DNA of 18,653 bases from Lentisphaerota bacterium (GTDB lineage: Bacteria; Verrucomicrobiota; Kiritimatiellia; RFP12; UBA3636), in assembly GCA_022837245.1 (NCBI GenBank), contig JALHHX010000028.1, positions 1 to 18,653 of the forward strand, read 5' to 3'. Positions within the stretch are counted from its first letter, which is position 1. Every line of letters starts with the position of its first letter. Both the position numbers and the translations under genes were made by a program. The notes under the pieces were generated by a model. That model was not told where the DNA came from. It did no database searches and saw nothing but the letters and a program-made list of their open reading frames with translations. Of this stretch, positions 7,115 to 13,771 are shown one piece after another.

Positions 7115-8713
7115 TCAATTAAAATGCTTTGCCTGATCTTTTTCGCCCACTGTCCGGCGAACCTGGAAGGAGCCGATCGGCCTGCACAAGCCCAGCTTCA
7201 TGCTGTCTTCCATGTTGCCGGTTCTGAACACCACGTATGAATCGAAGAACACGACCTCATAGCCCGATTCATGGCTATAGGCTATACGGCGCTGAGTGCC
7301 CACCTGGCGTCCGTCCAAAACGATTGGCACGGTCTTGTCTGAACGCGGCAGTTCCGCCAATCCGTAAGCATCTAGAAACGTTTTGATGAATTCATCGTTT
7401 GAAAGCGAGACGGATGCGAACAAAGCGTCGGCTGTCGAGTTGTCGAGGAATATGCTTTCGACGGCACCCGCATCGTCGGCGACAACCTCGATCGCCACTC
7501 CCTCTTTGATCTGTTTGCCGCCGTCCTTACCCGCGGTCACATACAAGAGCGTACCGCCGCGACCTGCTTCCAAAAGCAGACTCTCAAGCGTGAACACCGC
7601 GTCATCGATCGGCATGCCAAGGTAGAGTCCCTTGAAAACAAGCTCCGAACCCCTTGCCGCCTCCGTGCGGGCTTTGATTGCCGCGGAGTCGGCCTTAAGC
7701 GTCGCAAGCCGCGACCCAGCCTTTTCGCTGCCCTGTCCGGCGGCGCGGGCGTACCATTCCGCGGCCTTCGCCTTATCGAGGGTCGTGCCGATGCCGAGCT
7801 CCAGACGCGTGGCGTAGCTAAGCTGTGCGGATTCGTCGCCGCTCTCGGCCGCCTTCGCGAAGAGCTCCGTCGCCATCTGCGGCGAACGTGCCACGCCGTA
7901 ACCTTTATCAAAGCATTCGGCGAGTTTGATCTGCCCTGTGGGATCGCCCCGCCCCGCGGCCTTCCTGAACCACGCAGCGGCGTTCGCGGGATCGGCGCGC
8001 ACTCCCCTGCCCAGTTCGAAGCATTTGCCCATCGCGACCTGCCCGCGCGCATCGCCCTGGTTCGCCGCCCGGGAATACCACAGGATCGCGGCATCGTAAT
8101 CGACTTGAACCCCGATTCCATATTCGTAGCATGTCCCGAGGCTGTACTGCGCCACGGCGAGATCCTGCCGTGCGGCGCGCTTGTACCAGTCGACCGCCTT
8201 CACCGGATTCTTCTCTATGCCCGCTCCGGATTCATAGCTTGCGGCGAGGTTGTACTGCCCTTTCGCGTTGCCTTGCCTCGCCGACTTCATGAAAGACTCC
8301 GCGGCCTTCTCCATATCAACATCTGTGCCGGTGCCTTCAGTGTAGTACACGCCGAGCAGGTTCTGAGCTTCGGCGTCGCCTTTTTCGCTTGCCGAGAACG
8401 CCCATACGAACGCCTTATCCGGCCGTTTCTTAAGCCCCAAACCTTCGCTGTACATGCGTGAAAGCCAGTATTGCGCAACGGGATGCTGTTCAGCGGCGGC
8501 GACGTAGAATAGCTTGGCGGCCTTCGTGTATTCCGCCACACCTCCCCCGCTCTCGCCAGCTTCGTGGAAAAGTTTGCCCATCTCGACCCGGTCGTCGTTC
8601 GCGCCCGTCTTCAAAATCATCTCGTAGTCGTTCGTGCCGTAGGCGCTGGCAGCAACGGCAGTGAAAGCGAATGCCGCCGCGATGACAGCGGGTTTTACCG
8701 TTCCAATTTTCAT
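7115..8713 (-). CDS. Exported Sel1-repeat (TPR-like) protein with unrecognised C-terminal domain
   Basis: A 532-residue protein with a clear signal peptide ending ASA-Y at residue 24. Residues 64 to about 350 contain seven Sel1-like repeats of exactly 36 residues plus a degenerate eighth. Typical units contain WYxRAAxQGDAxxQ, then LGxxYExGxGVxxD. Sel1 repeats form a right-handed helical solenoid that binds other proteins, often in envelope signalling or stress. Residues 361-532 start with KGLYLGMPIDDA, continue with strand-rich segments and end near KDQAKHFN; I recognise no family. ATG 8713 was chosen because it starts the signal peptide and has AGGA 11 bases upstream; upstream in-frame codons would overlap the promoter. 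It is divergent from the CXXCXGXG protein-kinase pair and upstream of the GH42-like gene. It may be a periplasmic scaffold. Function unknown. Confidence 0.85.
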   Translation of the reverse strand: MKIGTVKPAVIAAAFAFTAVAASAYGTNDYEMILKTGANDDRVEMGKLFHEAGESGGGVAEYTKAAKLFYVAAAEQHPVAQYWLSRMYSEGLGLKKRPDKAFVWAFSASEKGDAEAQNLLGVYYTEGTGTDVDMEKAAESFMKSARQGNAKGQYNLAASYESGAGIEKNPVKAVDWYKRAARQDLAVAQYSLGTCYEYGIGVQVDYDAAILWYSRAANQGDARGQVAMGKCFELGRGVRADPANAAAWFRKAAGRGDPTGQIKLAECFDKGYGVARSPQMATELFAKAAESGDESAQLSYATRLELGIGTTLDKAKAAEWYARAAGQGSEKAGSRLATLKADSAAIKARTEAARGSELVFKGLYLGMPIDDAVFTLESLLLEAGRGGTLLYVTAGKDGGKQIKEGVAIEVVADDAGAVESIFLDNSTADALFASVSLSNDEFIKTFLDAYGLAELPRSDKTVPIVLDGRQVGTQRRIAYSHESGYEVVFFDSYVVFRTGNMEDSMKLGLCRPIGSFQVRRTVGEKDQAKHFN

Positions 8714-8753
8714 ATTTTCATTTTTCCTGGTCAACGCGTCATATTCCGGGTGA

Positions 8754-8783
8754 ATTATAGCAATAACCGTGCCCAACATTCAA
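8754..8783 (-). promoter_or_regulatory. Sigma70-type promoter of the Sel1-repeat gene
   Basis: On the minus strand TTGAAT (plus-strand 8778-8783) is followed after 18 bases by a perfect TATAAT (8754-8759). The start would lie near 8747, about 34 nt before the ATG at 8713. The promoter occupies one end of the 199-bp divergent region shared with the plus-strand CXXCXGXG gene. Confidence 0.6.
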
Positions 8784-8890
8784 CCGTTGGGCAACACTTC
8801 TTTCGCATCTTTTGCATCTTCCTTTGAAACGGGATTTATGGTAATATATGTGAAAAATTGCTGGGGAAGTTTTAATCGTGTTTGAGGCAT

Positions 8891-8904
8891 AAGCCGGGGG
8901 GCTT
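8891..8904 (+). promoter_or_regulatory. Small hairpin with G-rich loop before the CXXCXGXG gene
   Basis: AAGCC (8891-8895) and GGCTT (8900-8904) form a perfect 5-bp stem around GGGG, ending 8 bases before the ATG at 8913. The G-rich tract is the only Shine-Dalgarno-like sequence in front of this start, so the hairpin could limit translation. This is inference from base pairing alone. Confidence 0.25.
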
Positions 8905-8912
8905 GTACAAAA

Positions 8913-10139
8913 ATGACGACAACCATAAAAACGATGTTGAGATTTTCGGCGGCGATGGCTGCCATGACGACGGCTGTTTGCCTCCTGGCCGCGACGCATG
9001 TTTGCAACCAGTGCGGATACGAGATCGTGGGTGACGCGAATTTCTGCGGGCACTGCGGAGCGCCGGTTATATCGGTGGCAGCTTCGACATTGCCAGACTC
9101 CGCCACGGCGACCAATACGGTTGCTTCGGCGGCTGCAGGAAGCATCCCAGAAGCCATGCCGGCGGAAAACGTTGGCGAAGCGGCATTGGAGGCCGCGCGC
9201 AAGGCAATAGACGACGATTTCGCGATTTCGCGAGCGTTCGCGGAGTCGGGTCATAAGCTGCAGATGCTTGCACCGCTTCTGAACGCGCGTGCGATAGGCG
9301 TGGTCTCCGGGCGGAACAATGCCGAACCGGAGAAATTCGCCGCGCTGGAGCTGTCCATTGCCGAAATACGCAAGACCGGCGCGACCCAATTCGTGATGTG
9401 CCCCAGATGCGCGGGAAAGAAAACGATTCCGGTGACGCAGACTCTGCGGACGCTGCAGGACAAGACGACGACGGTGACGACCGGCACGAGGCAATGCCCC
9501 CGCTGCAACGGCGCCGGATTGATTGGCAGGATGATGCCCCCCGACGAGATAGGAGCGATAATCGCCAAGGGGAGGAAAGCGTTCGCGGAGAAAAACGCCA
9601 TCGACGGGCGTGTAAAGCTCGCCGAGGCATGGGTGCCGGCCGCATTGCTCACGAACATGAACGTCCGCCAGAAGGCGCGCCTCGCCATCCTCACGGCGCA
9701 GCCGTGCGACAGGTGCCACGGCTACGGAAGACAGTCGTGCAAAAAATGCGGCGGCACGGGCGTGGTGCCCTGCACGGCGAAGGATTGCGACGGCGGAATA
9801 GTGAGGGGAGACTCTTCCGGCCTGAGTCTTGATACAGGGAGCAGGCCCGCCGAGAAGCGGCTGGAGTCGCTCACCATCCGGCTCGACAGCGAATGCGCAG
9901 TCTGCAAAGGCAGAGGAGAAACCACATGCCAGAGCTGCGGCGGCGTTGGCGGCGAGGTCTGCCCTGGATGCAAGGGTTCCGGCCTAGACAAGGAATGCCG
10001 CAAATGCCGCGGCGACGGGCTGGAGGAATGCCGCAAATGCCGCGGGGCCGGGTTTGACCGCAAGGGCAACAAGTGTGGGGAGTGCGGGGGCGAAAAAGAA
10101 ATCCTGTGCAAGTCGTGCGGAGGCGATGGACATGGGTGA
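8913..10139 (+). CDS. Exported cysteine-rich protein: zinc ribbon plus many DnaJ-type CXXCXGXG motifs
   Basis: A 408-residue protein. Lys6 and Arg10 precede a hydrophobic stretch (11-27), a signal peptide or N-terminal membrane anchor. Directly after it comes a zinc ribbon, CNQC (31-34) and CGHC (45-48). Residues 60-160 are Ala-rich and largely helical. Eleven further CxxC motifs follow, most of the form CxxCxGxG: at 163, 195, 265, 276, 328, 339, 350, 362, 373, 388 and 399. This is the spacing of the DnaJ zinc-binding domain, but there is no J domain. Chaperone-like protein binding or redox/zinc sensing is possible. No activity can be assigned. The motifs at 362 and 373 sit in a 33-bp tandem duplication. 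The stop (10137-10139) overlaps the kinase start by 8 nt, implying coupled synthesis. The Shine-Dalgarno is weak. If the anchor is cleaved, the zinc sites lie outside the cytoplasm, which is unusual. Confidence 0.8.
   Translation: MTTTIKTMLRFSAAMAAMTTAVCLLAATHVCNQCGYEIVGDANFCGHCGAPVISVAASTLPDSATATNTVASAAAGSIPEAMPAENVGEAALEAARKAIDDDFAISRAFAESGHKLQMLAPLLNARAIGVVSGRNNAEPEKFAALELSIAEIRKTGATQFVMCPRCAGKKTIPVTQTLRTLQDKTTTVTTGTRQCPRCNGAGLIGRMMPPDEIGAIIAKGRKAFAEKNAIDGRVKLAEAWVPAALLTNMNVRQKARLAILTAQPCDRCHGYGRQSCKKCGGTGVVPCTAKDCDGGIVRGDSSGLSLDTGSRPAEKRLESLTIRLDSECAVCKGRGETTCQSCGGVGGEVCPGCKGSGLDKECRKCRGDGLEECRKCRGAGFDRKGNKCGECGGEKEILCKSCGGDGHG
9991..10056 (+). repeat. 33-bp tandem duplication inside the CXXCXGXG gene
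   Basis: The 22-base block at 9991-10012 recurs identically at 10024-10045, a period of 33 bp or 11 codons. It encodes ECRKCRGDGLE followed by ECRKCRGAGFD. The remainder of each unit has diverged. The near-identity at DNA level, including shared codons, points to fairly recent expansion by one CxxC unit. Confidence 0.85.
10119..10123 (+). promoter_or_regulatory. Ribosome-binding site deciding the kinase start
   Basis: GGAGG lies 8 bases before the ATG at 10132 and only 2 bases before an alternative ATG at 10126. The first spacing is normal and the second too short, so 10132 is chosen. The site is inside the end of the upstream gene. Confidence 0.7.
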
Positions 10140-11733
10140 CGAGCACCCGGAAACAATATACTTCGAGGGGTATGACCAGGCGCAGAAAATCGGCCAGGGC
10201 GGGATGGCTTCCGTTTGGAAAGCCCGCCAGATCTCGCTCGACCGCTGGGTGGCCATCAAAGTGCTCTTCCCGGAACAAACAAAGTCCGACGAAGAGATAG
10301 ACCGCTTCCAATCAGAGGCGCGCATTGCCGCGCGCATGAACCATCCGGGCATCGTGCAGGTGTACGACGCGTTTTACCGCAACGACAGATTCTGCTATGT
10401 CATGGAGCTGGTGGATGGCTACACCCTGGGTTCCTGGATCAAGACAAGCGGCATTATCGAGGAATCCAAATGCCTGTTCGTTGCGCGCGGCGTCGCCGAG
10501 GCTCTCTCGTATGCCTGGACGAAGCAAATGCTGGTGCACTGCGACCTGAAGCCGGAAAACATCATGATCGACAGCGACGGCACCGTGAAGGTCACCGATT
10601 TCGGCCTAAGCAAAAGCATACTGTCGCTGCAGTCAAGGCGTCATGTCAAGAACCCCGAATTCATTTTTGGCACGCCAGCCTACATCTCTCCTGAACAGGC
10701 TGTGGGGGAGACAAATCTTACCATCAACTCCGACATGTATTCGCTCGGCGCGACCCTATTTCACATGGCGACCGGGAAGAGGCTTTTCGACAATCTCAAG
10801 CCGGATCCGATGATGGAAGCGCAAGTGAACGAGCAATACGCCGATCCATTCGAACTGAATCCGGATTTATCACCCTTTTTCTGCGATTTTCTCGAGCGGC
10901 TACTATGCAAAAGGCCATCCGACCGCTACTCTTCATGGGAGGAGGTGCTAGACGAAATAAACAACCTGCGAAACGGGCTTCCGCTGCAATACGGCCATAT
11001 AAACCCGGCCCGGACAGTAAGCTCCGTGACCTGCAGCTCGGCTCGTAGCTACGTACGGAGCAGCTTGATGAAGAGGATGGTCGATGCGGGTATCTGCGAT
11101 GAACGAGGCAGACCGCCGAATCCAACGACTCCAAGGGCTCTCGCACAGAATGAAAACCCAGTTTCTCTGCTGGGCAGCACGATACCACTTAACGTGGAGG
11201 AACACGACTTGACCTCCGGGCAGGCCGACTCAGAACAACATTCCGACTTCATAATAGGGAACAGCAGACGCGCCATAGCGCGCTGGATCGCGATCTCGGC
11301 TGGCGCAATCGCCATGCTGCTCATGTTCGTGCTCGCCGTCTCTTGGGCAAAGGCGGAAAGGCACCGGAAAGAGGCTCGGGAACTCCGTGAGGAGCTTAAG
11401 GAGATAGAGCACTTCTACCGAATACGCCCTTATGAATACACGGCCGCTATAAAAAAATGCGACGCCCTCCTCTCCAAGTTGCCCTATGCGTCGCACAAGG
11501 AGTTGAAACAGGATGTGATCGAGAAACGCCGCAAAGTCGCGGAAGAACTCGCATCAGAGACAGAGAAGGTAATGAAGGAATTGCGAATATCAGTAAAGCC
11601 CTTCATGGAAGCCGGGCAGTATTCTAGGGCTGCCGCCATGGTGCAGGCGTACGACGGCGTCTTGGCGGAGGAGACGCGCGCCGAACGCGCGAAACTCGCT
11701 GCGACGTATCGTCAGCTCGACGAGCCCCGGTGA
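10132..11733 (+). CDS. Membrane-anchored Hanks-type Ser/Thr protein kinase
   Basis: A 533-residue kinase. The catalytic domain (about residues 10-280) has the glycine loop IGQGGMASV (20-28), ATP-binding Lys43 (VAIKVL), helix-C Glu62 (SEARI), catalytic loop HCDLKPEN (136-143, Asp138), DFG (156-158) and GTPAYISPEQ in place of the APE region. All residues needed for phosphotransfer are present. The usual HRD Arg is Cys137, a non-RD pattern, so activation-loop phosphorylation may not control it in the usual way. A linker with low-complexity character follows, then one transmembrane helix (381-406, RWIAISAGAIAMLLMFVLAV). About 125 residues follow, rich in Lys, Glu and Arg and probably coiled-coil (RKEARELREELKEIEHF onward), predicted outside the cytoplasm. 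It is coupled to the cysteine-rich exported protein, a plausible ligand or partner. Convergent with purN, with stop codons back to back. Confidence 0.92.
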   Translation: MGDEHPETIYFEGYDQAQKIGQGGMASVWKARQISLDRWVAIKVLFPEQTKSDEEIDRFQSEARIAARMNHPGIVQVYDAFYRNDRFCYVMELVDGYTLGSWIKTSGIIEESKCLFVARGVAEALSYAWTKQMLVHCDLKPENIMIDSDGTVKVTDFGLSKSILSLQSRRHVKNPEFIFGTPAYISPEQAVGETNLTINSDMYSLGATLFHMATGKRLFDNLKPDPMMEAQVNEQYADPFELNPDLSPFFCDFLERLLCKRPSDRYSSWEEVLDEINNLRNGLPLQYGHINPARTVSSVTCSSARSYVRSSLMKRMVDAGICDERGRPPNPTTPRALAQNENPVSLLGSTIPLNVEEHDLTSGQADSEQHSDFIIGNSRRAIARWIAISAGAIAMLLMFVLAVSWAKAERHRKEARELREELKEIEHFYRIRPYEYTAAIKKCDALLSKLPYASHKELKQDVIEKRRKVAEELASETEKVMKELRISVKPFMEAGQYSRAAAMVQAYDGVLAEETRAERAKLAATYRQLDEPR

Positions 11734-12360
11734 TCAGATGCCGGATTTAACCCGGCGCCCCTCCATCTTCAGCCTGCCGGCGGCGAGCAACCGCAGCGCT
11801 TCAGGATACGCATCGTGCTCCTGAAGCTGTATCCGTGCATGAAGCACCTCGGGAGTGTCGTCGTCTCGGATCGGAACGCTCTTCTGCAAAATGATCGGTC
11901 CGGTGTCAGTGCCCGTATCGACGAAATGCACGGTGCAACCTGTTATTTTAGCGCCGTAATCAAGCGCCTGTTTCCAGGCGTCGCGCCCGGGAAATGAAGG
12001 CAGAAGCGCGGGGTGGATGTTCACAACACGGTTCGGGAAGCGCGAGAGCAACCCTTCTTTTATAATGCGCATGAATCCTGCCAGCACGACCACTTCCACG
12101 CCATGCTCCTCCAGATACTCAATATACTTGCGCTCCGCCTCGCCATCTAGCTTTGTCTTGTACGGGGCGGCGTCAATGTACGCCGCGTCAACCCCGGCAG
12201 CGGCGGCGCGGTCGAGGATCTTGGCGCCGGAAACATCAGAGATCACGCAGACGATTTCGGCATCCAGCGTGCCGTCCTCTATCGCGTCTTGAATCGATTG
12301 CATGTTAGAGCCGGCTCCTGATCCCAGCACGCCCAACCGCAGCTTTTTCCTAGAATCCAT
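11734..12360 (-). CDS. purN: Phosphoribosylglycinamide formyltransferase (GAR transformylase)
   Basis: Transfers a formyl group from 10-formyltetrahydrofolate to GAR, the third step of purine synthesis, in the cytoplasm. At 208 residues it has normal family length. The N-terminal phosphate-binding segment is LGSGAGSNMQS (12-22). The catalytic triad is Asn114, His116 (NIHPALLPSFPG) and Asp152 (GTDTGPII), equivalent to E. coli Asn106, His108 and Asp144. A full C-terminus is present (QEHDAYPEALRLL). The start ATG is one base beyond the metY stop and has GGAGG five bases upstream, inside metY, so the two genes are co-translated. The stop abuts that of the convergent kinase gene. Identification is firm. 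Confidence 0.96.
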   Translation of the reverse strand: MDSRKKLRLGVLGSGAGSNMQSIQDAIEDGTLDAEIVCVISDVSGAKILDRAAAAGVDAAYIDAAPYKTKLDGEAERKYIEYLEEHGVEVVVLAGFMRIIKEGLLSRFPNRVVNIHPALLPSFPGRDAWKQALDYGAKITGCTVHFVDTGTDTGPIILQKSVPIRDDDTPEVLHARIQLQEHDAYPEALRLLAAGRLKMEGRRVKSGI

Positions 12361-12361
12361 C

Positions 12362-13663
12362 TCAACCTCCGTTTCTTAGTGCTTGATCAATGTCGTTGAT
12401 TATGTCGTCGGGATTCTCTATTCCGACAGAGAGGCGGACGAGGTCGAGCGGAACGCCGGCCTCAGCGAGCTGCGCCTCCGAAAGCTGGCGGTGCGTGTGG
12501 CTCGCCGGGTGCAGTATGCACGTGCGCGCATCCGCAACGTGAGTCACTATCGCGATGAACTTGAGCGCGTCCATGAACCTCCCGGCCTCGGCCCGCCCCC
12601 CCTTCAGACCGAACGATATCACTCCGCACGTGCCGTTCGGCATGTATTTCGCCGCGAGGTCGTGATACCTGCTTCTCGGTAGATCCGGGTAGTTGATCCA
12701 CGAAACCTGCGGCAACTTTTCAAGATACTGCGCAACTTTGAGGGCGTTGGAGCAGTGCCGCAGCATGCGCACGTGCAGCGTCTCCAACCCCACGTTCAGC
12801 AGAAAGGCGCTCATCGGCGCGGGCGTCGACCCGAGGTCGCGCATGAGCTGCACGACGGCTTTGGTGATATAGGCGGCCTTGCCGAAGCGCTCCGTGTAAA
12901 CCACGCCGTTGTAGCTGGCGTCAGGCTTTGTCAGCATCGGGAACTTGTCCGCATGGCCCTCCCAGTCGAAATTGCCGCTGTCAACGATCGCGCCGCCTAT
13001 CTGCATGGCATGCCCGTCCATGTACTTTGAGGTCGAATGCGTGACGATATCAGCGCCGAATTCAAACGGCCTGCAGTTGATGGGCGTTGCGAAGGTGTTG
13101 TCCACGATCAGCGGCACGCCGTGCGCGTGTGCCTGCCGGGCAAATTTCTCTATGTCGAGCACAACGAGCGACGGGTTTGAAAGGGTTTCCGCGAAGAGCG
13201 CCTTTGTGTTCGGCCGGAACGCGGCGGCCAGCTTTGCCTCGTCAATATCCGGATCCAAGAGCGTGAACTCAATGCCCATGCGCTTCATTGTCACAGTGAA
13301 CAGGTTTGTGGTCCCGCCATAAAGCGCGGAGGAGCTGACTACATGGTCGCCTGCGGAGGCAATGTTGAAGATGGCGAAGAAATTTGCGGCCTGACCCGAC
13401 GACGTCAGCATGGCCGCCGCGCCGCCCTCAAGCTCGCAGATCTTGGCGGCAACTGTGTCGCACGTCGGATTCTGCATGCGCGAGTAGAAATATCCCGATT
13501 CCTCCAGCGCGAACAGTTTGCCCATGTGCTCGCTGGAATCGTACTTGAAGGTTGTGCTCTGCACGATCGGCAGGATGCGGGGTTGGCCGCTATGCGGCTT
13601 CCAGCCCCCCTGCACGCAAATCGTGTCAACGCCAGTTTTCATATTATTTGTTTTCTTATCCAT
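12362..13663 (-). CDS. metY: O-acetylhomoserine sulfhydrylase (aminocarboxypropyltransferase)
   Basis: A 433-residue PLP enzyme of the Cys/Met metabolism family. It makes homocysteine from O-acetylhomoserine and sulfide, the direct-sulfhydrylation route to methionine. Seen are the substrate/PLP segment YFYSRMQNPT, the cofactor-stacking region SSSALYGGTTNLF, the VDNTFATP Asp and the Schiff-base Lys213 in THSTSKYMDGHA. The segment IVDSGNFDW and the length above 420 residues favour MetY over cystathionine gamma-synthase or methionine gamma-lyase (about 380-400 residues). ATG 13663 has AGGA nine bases upstream; GTG 13666 is less likely. It lies 108 nt downstream of the secretin gene on the same strand and is tightly joined to purN. 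In the leader only a small hairpin was found, and no SAM riboswitch. Confidence 0.9.
   Translation of the reverse strand: MDKKTNNMKTGVDTICVQGGWKPHSGQPRILPIVQSTTFKYDSSEHMGKLFALEESGYFYSRMQNPTCDTVAAKICELEGGAAAMLTSSGQAANFFAIFNIASAGDHVVSSSALYGGTTNLFTVTMKRMGIEFTLLDPDIDEAKLAAAFRPNTKALFAETLSNPSLVVLDIEKFARQAHAHGVPLIVDNTFATPINCRPFEFGADIVTHSTSKYMDGHAMQIGGAIVDSGNFDWEGHADKFPMLTKPDASYNGVVYTERFGKAAYITKAVVQLMRDLGSTPAPMSAFLLNVGLETLHVRMLRHCSNALKVAQYLEKLPQVSWINYPDLPRSRYHDLAAKYMPNGTCGVISFGLKGGRAEAGRFMDALKFIAIVTHVADARTCILHPASHTHRQLSEAQLAEAGVPLDLVRLSVGIENPDDIINDIDQALRNGG
12366..12370 (-). promoter_or_regulatory. Ribosome-binding site of purN within the end of metY
   Basis: Minus-strand GGAGG (plus-strand CCTCC) lies five bases before the purN ATG and overlaps the last codons of metY. 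With a TGA-G-ATG junction this favours translational coupling of the two genes. Confidence 0.7.
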
Positions 13664-13684
13664 CACCCGTAATCCTGCATTTAG

Positions 13685-13701
13685 ACGGCGACTGCCGCCG
13701 T
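13685..13701 (-). promoter_or_regulatory. Hairpin in the metY leader
   Basis: ACGGCG (13685-13690) and CGCCGT (13696-13701) form a perfect 6-bp GC-rich stem with a 5-base loop, about 22-38 nt before the metY start and inside the 108-bp secretin-metY gap. No T-run follows on the minus strand, so it is more likely a transcript-stability or attenuation element than a terminator. No riboswitch motif or convincing promoter was found in the rest of the gap. Confidence 0.3.
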
Positions 13702-13771
13702 TATCTGAAACTTATATGAAATAAAAGAACACAGGGATCTCCATGCCCCGCCTGCGCGGCGATCAGCGGCG

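Noticed and set aside
10054..10131. Upstream extension of the kinase to 10054.
   Set aside because: It overlaps the cysteine-rich gene in another frame, has no ribosome site, and GGAGG fits ATG 10132.
13664..13771. SAM-type riboswitch before metY.
   Set aside because: The gap is short, only one 6-bp hairpin is visible, and no multi-helix riboswitch pattern could be found.
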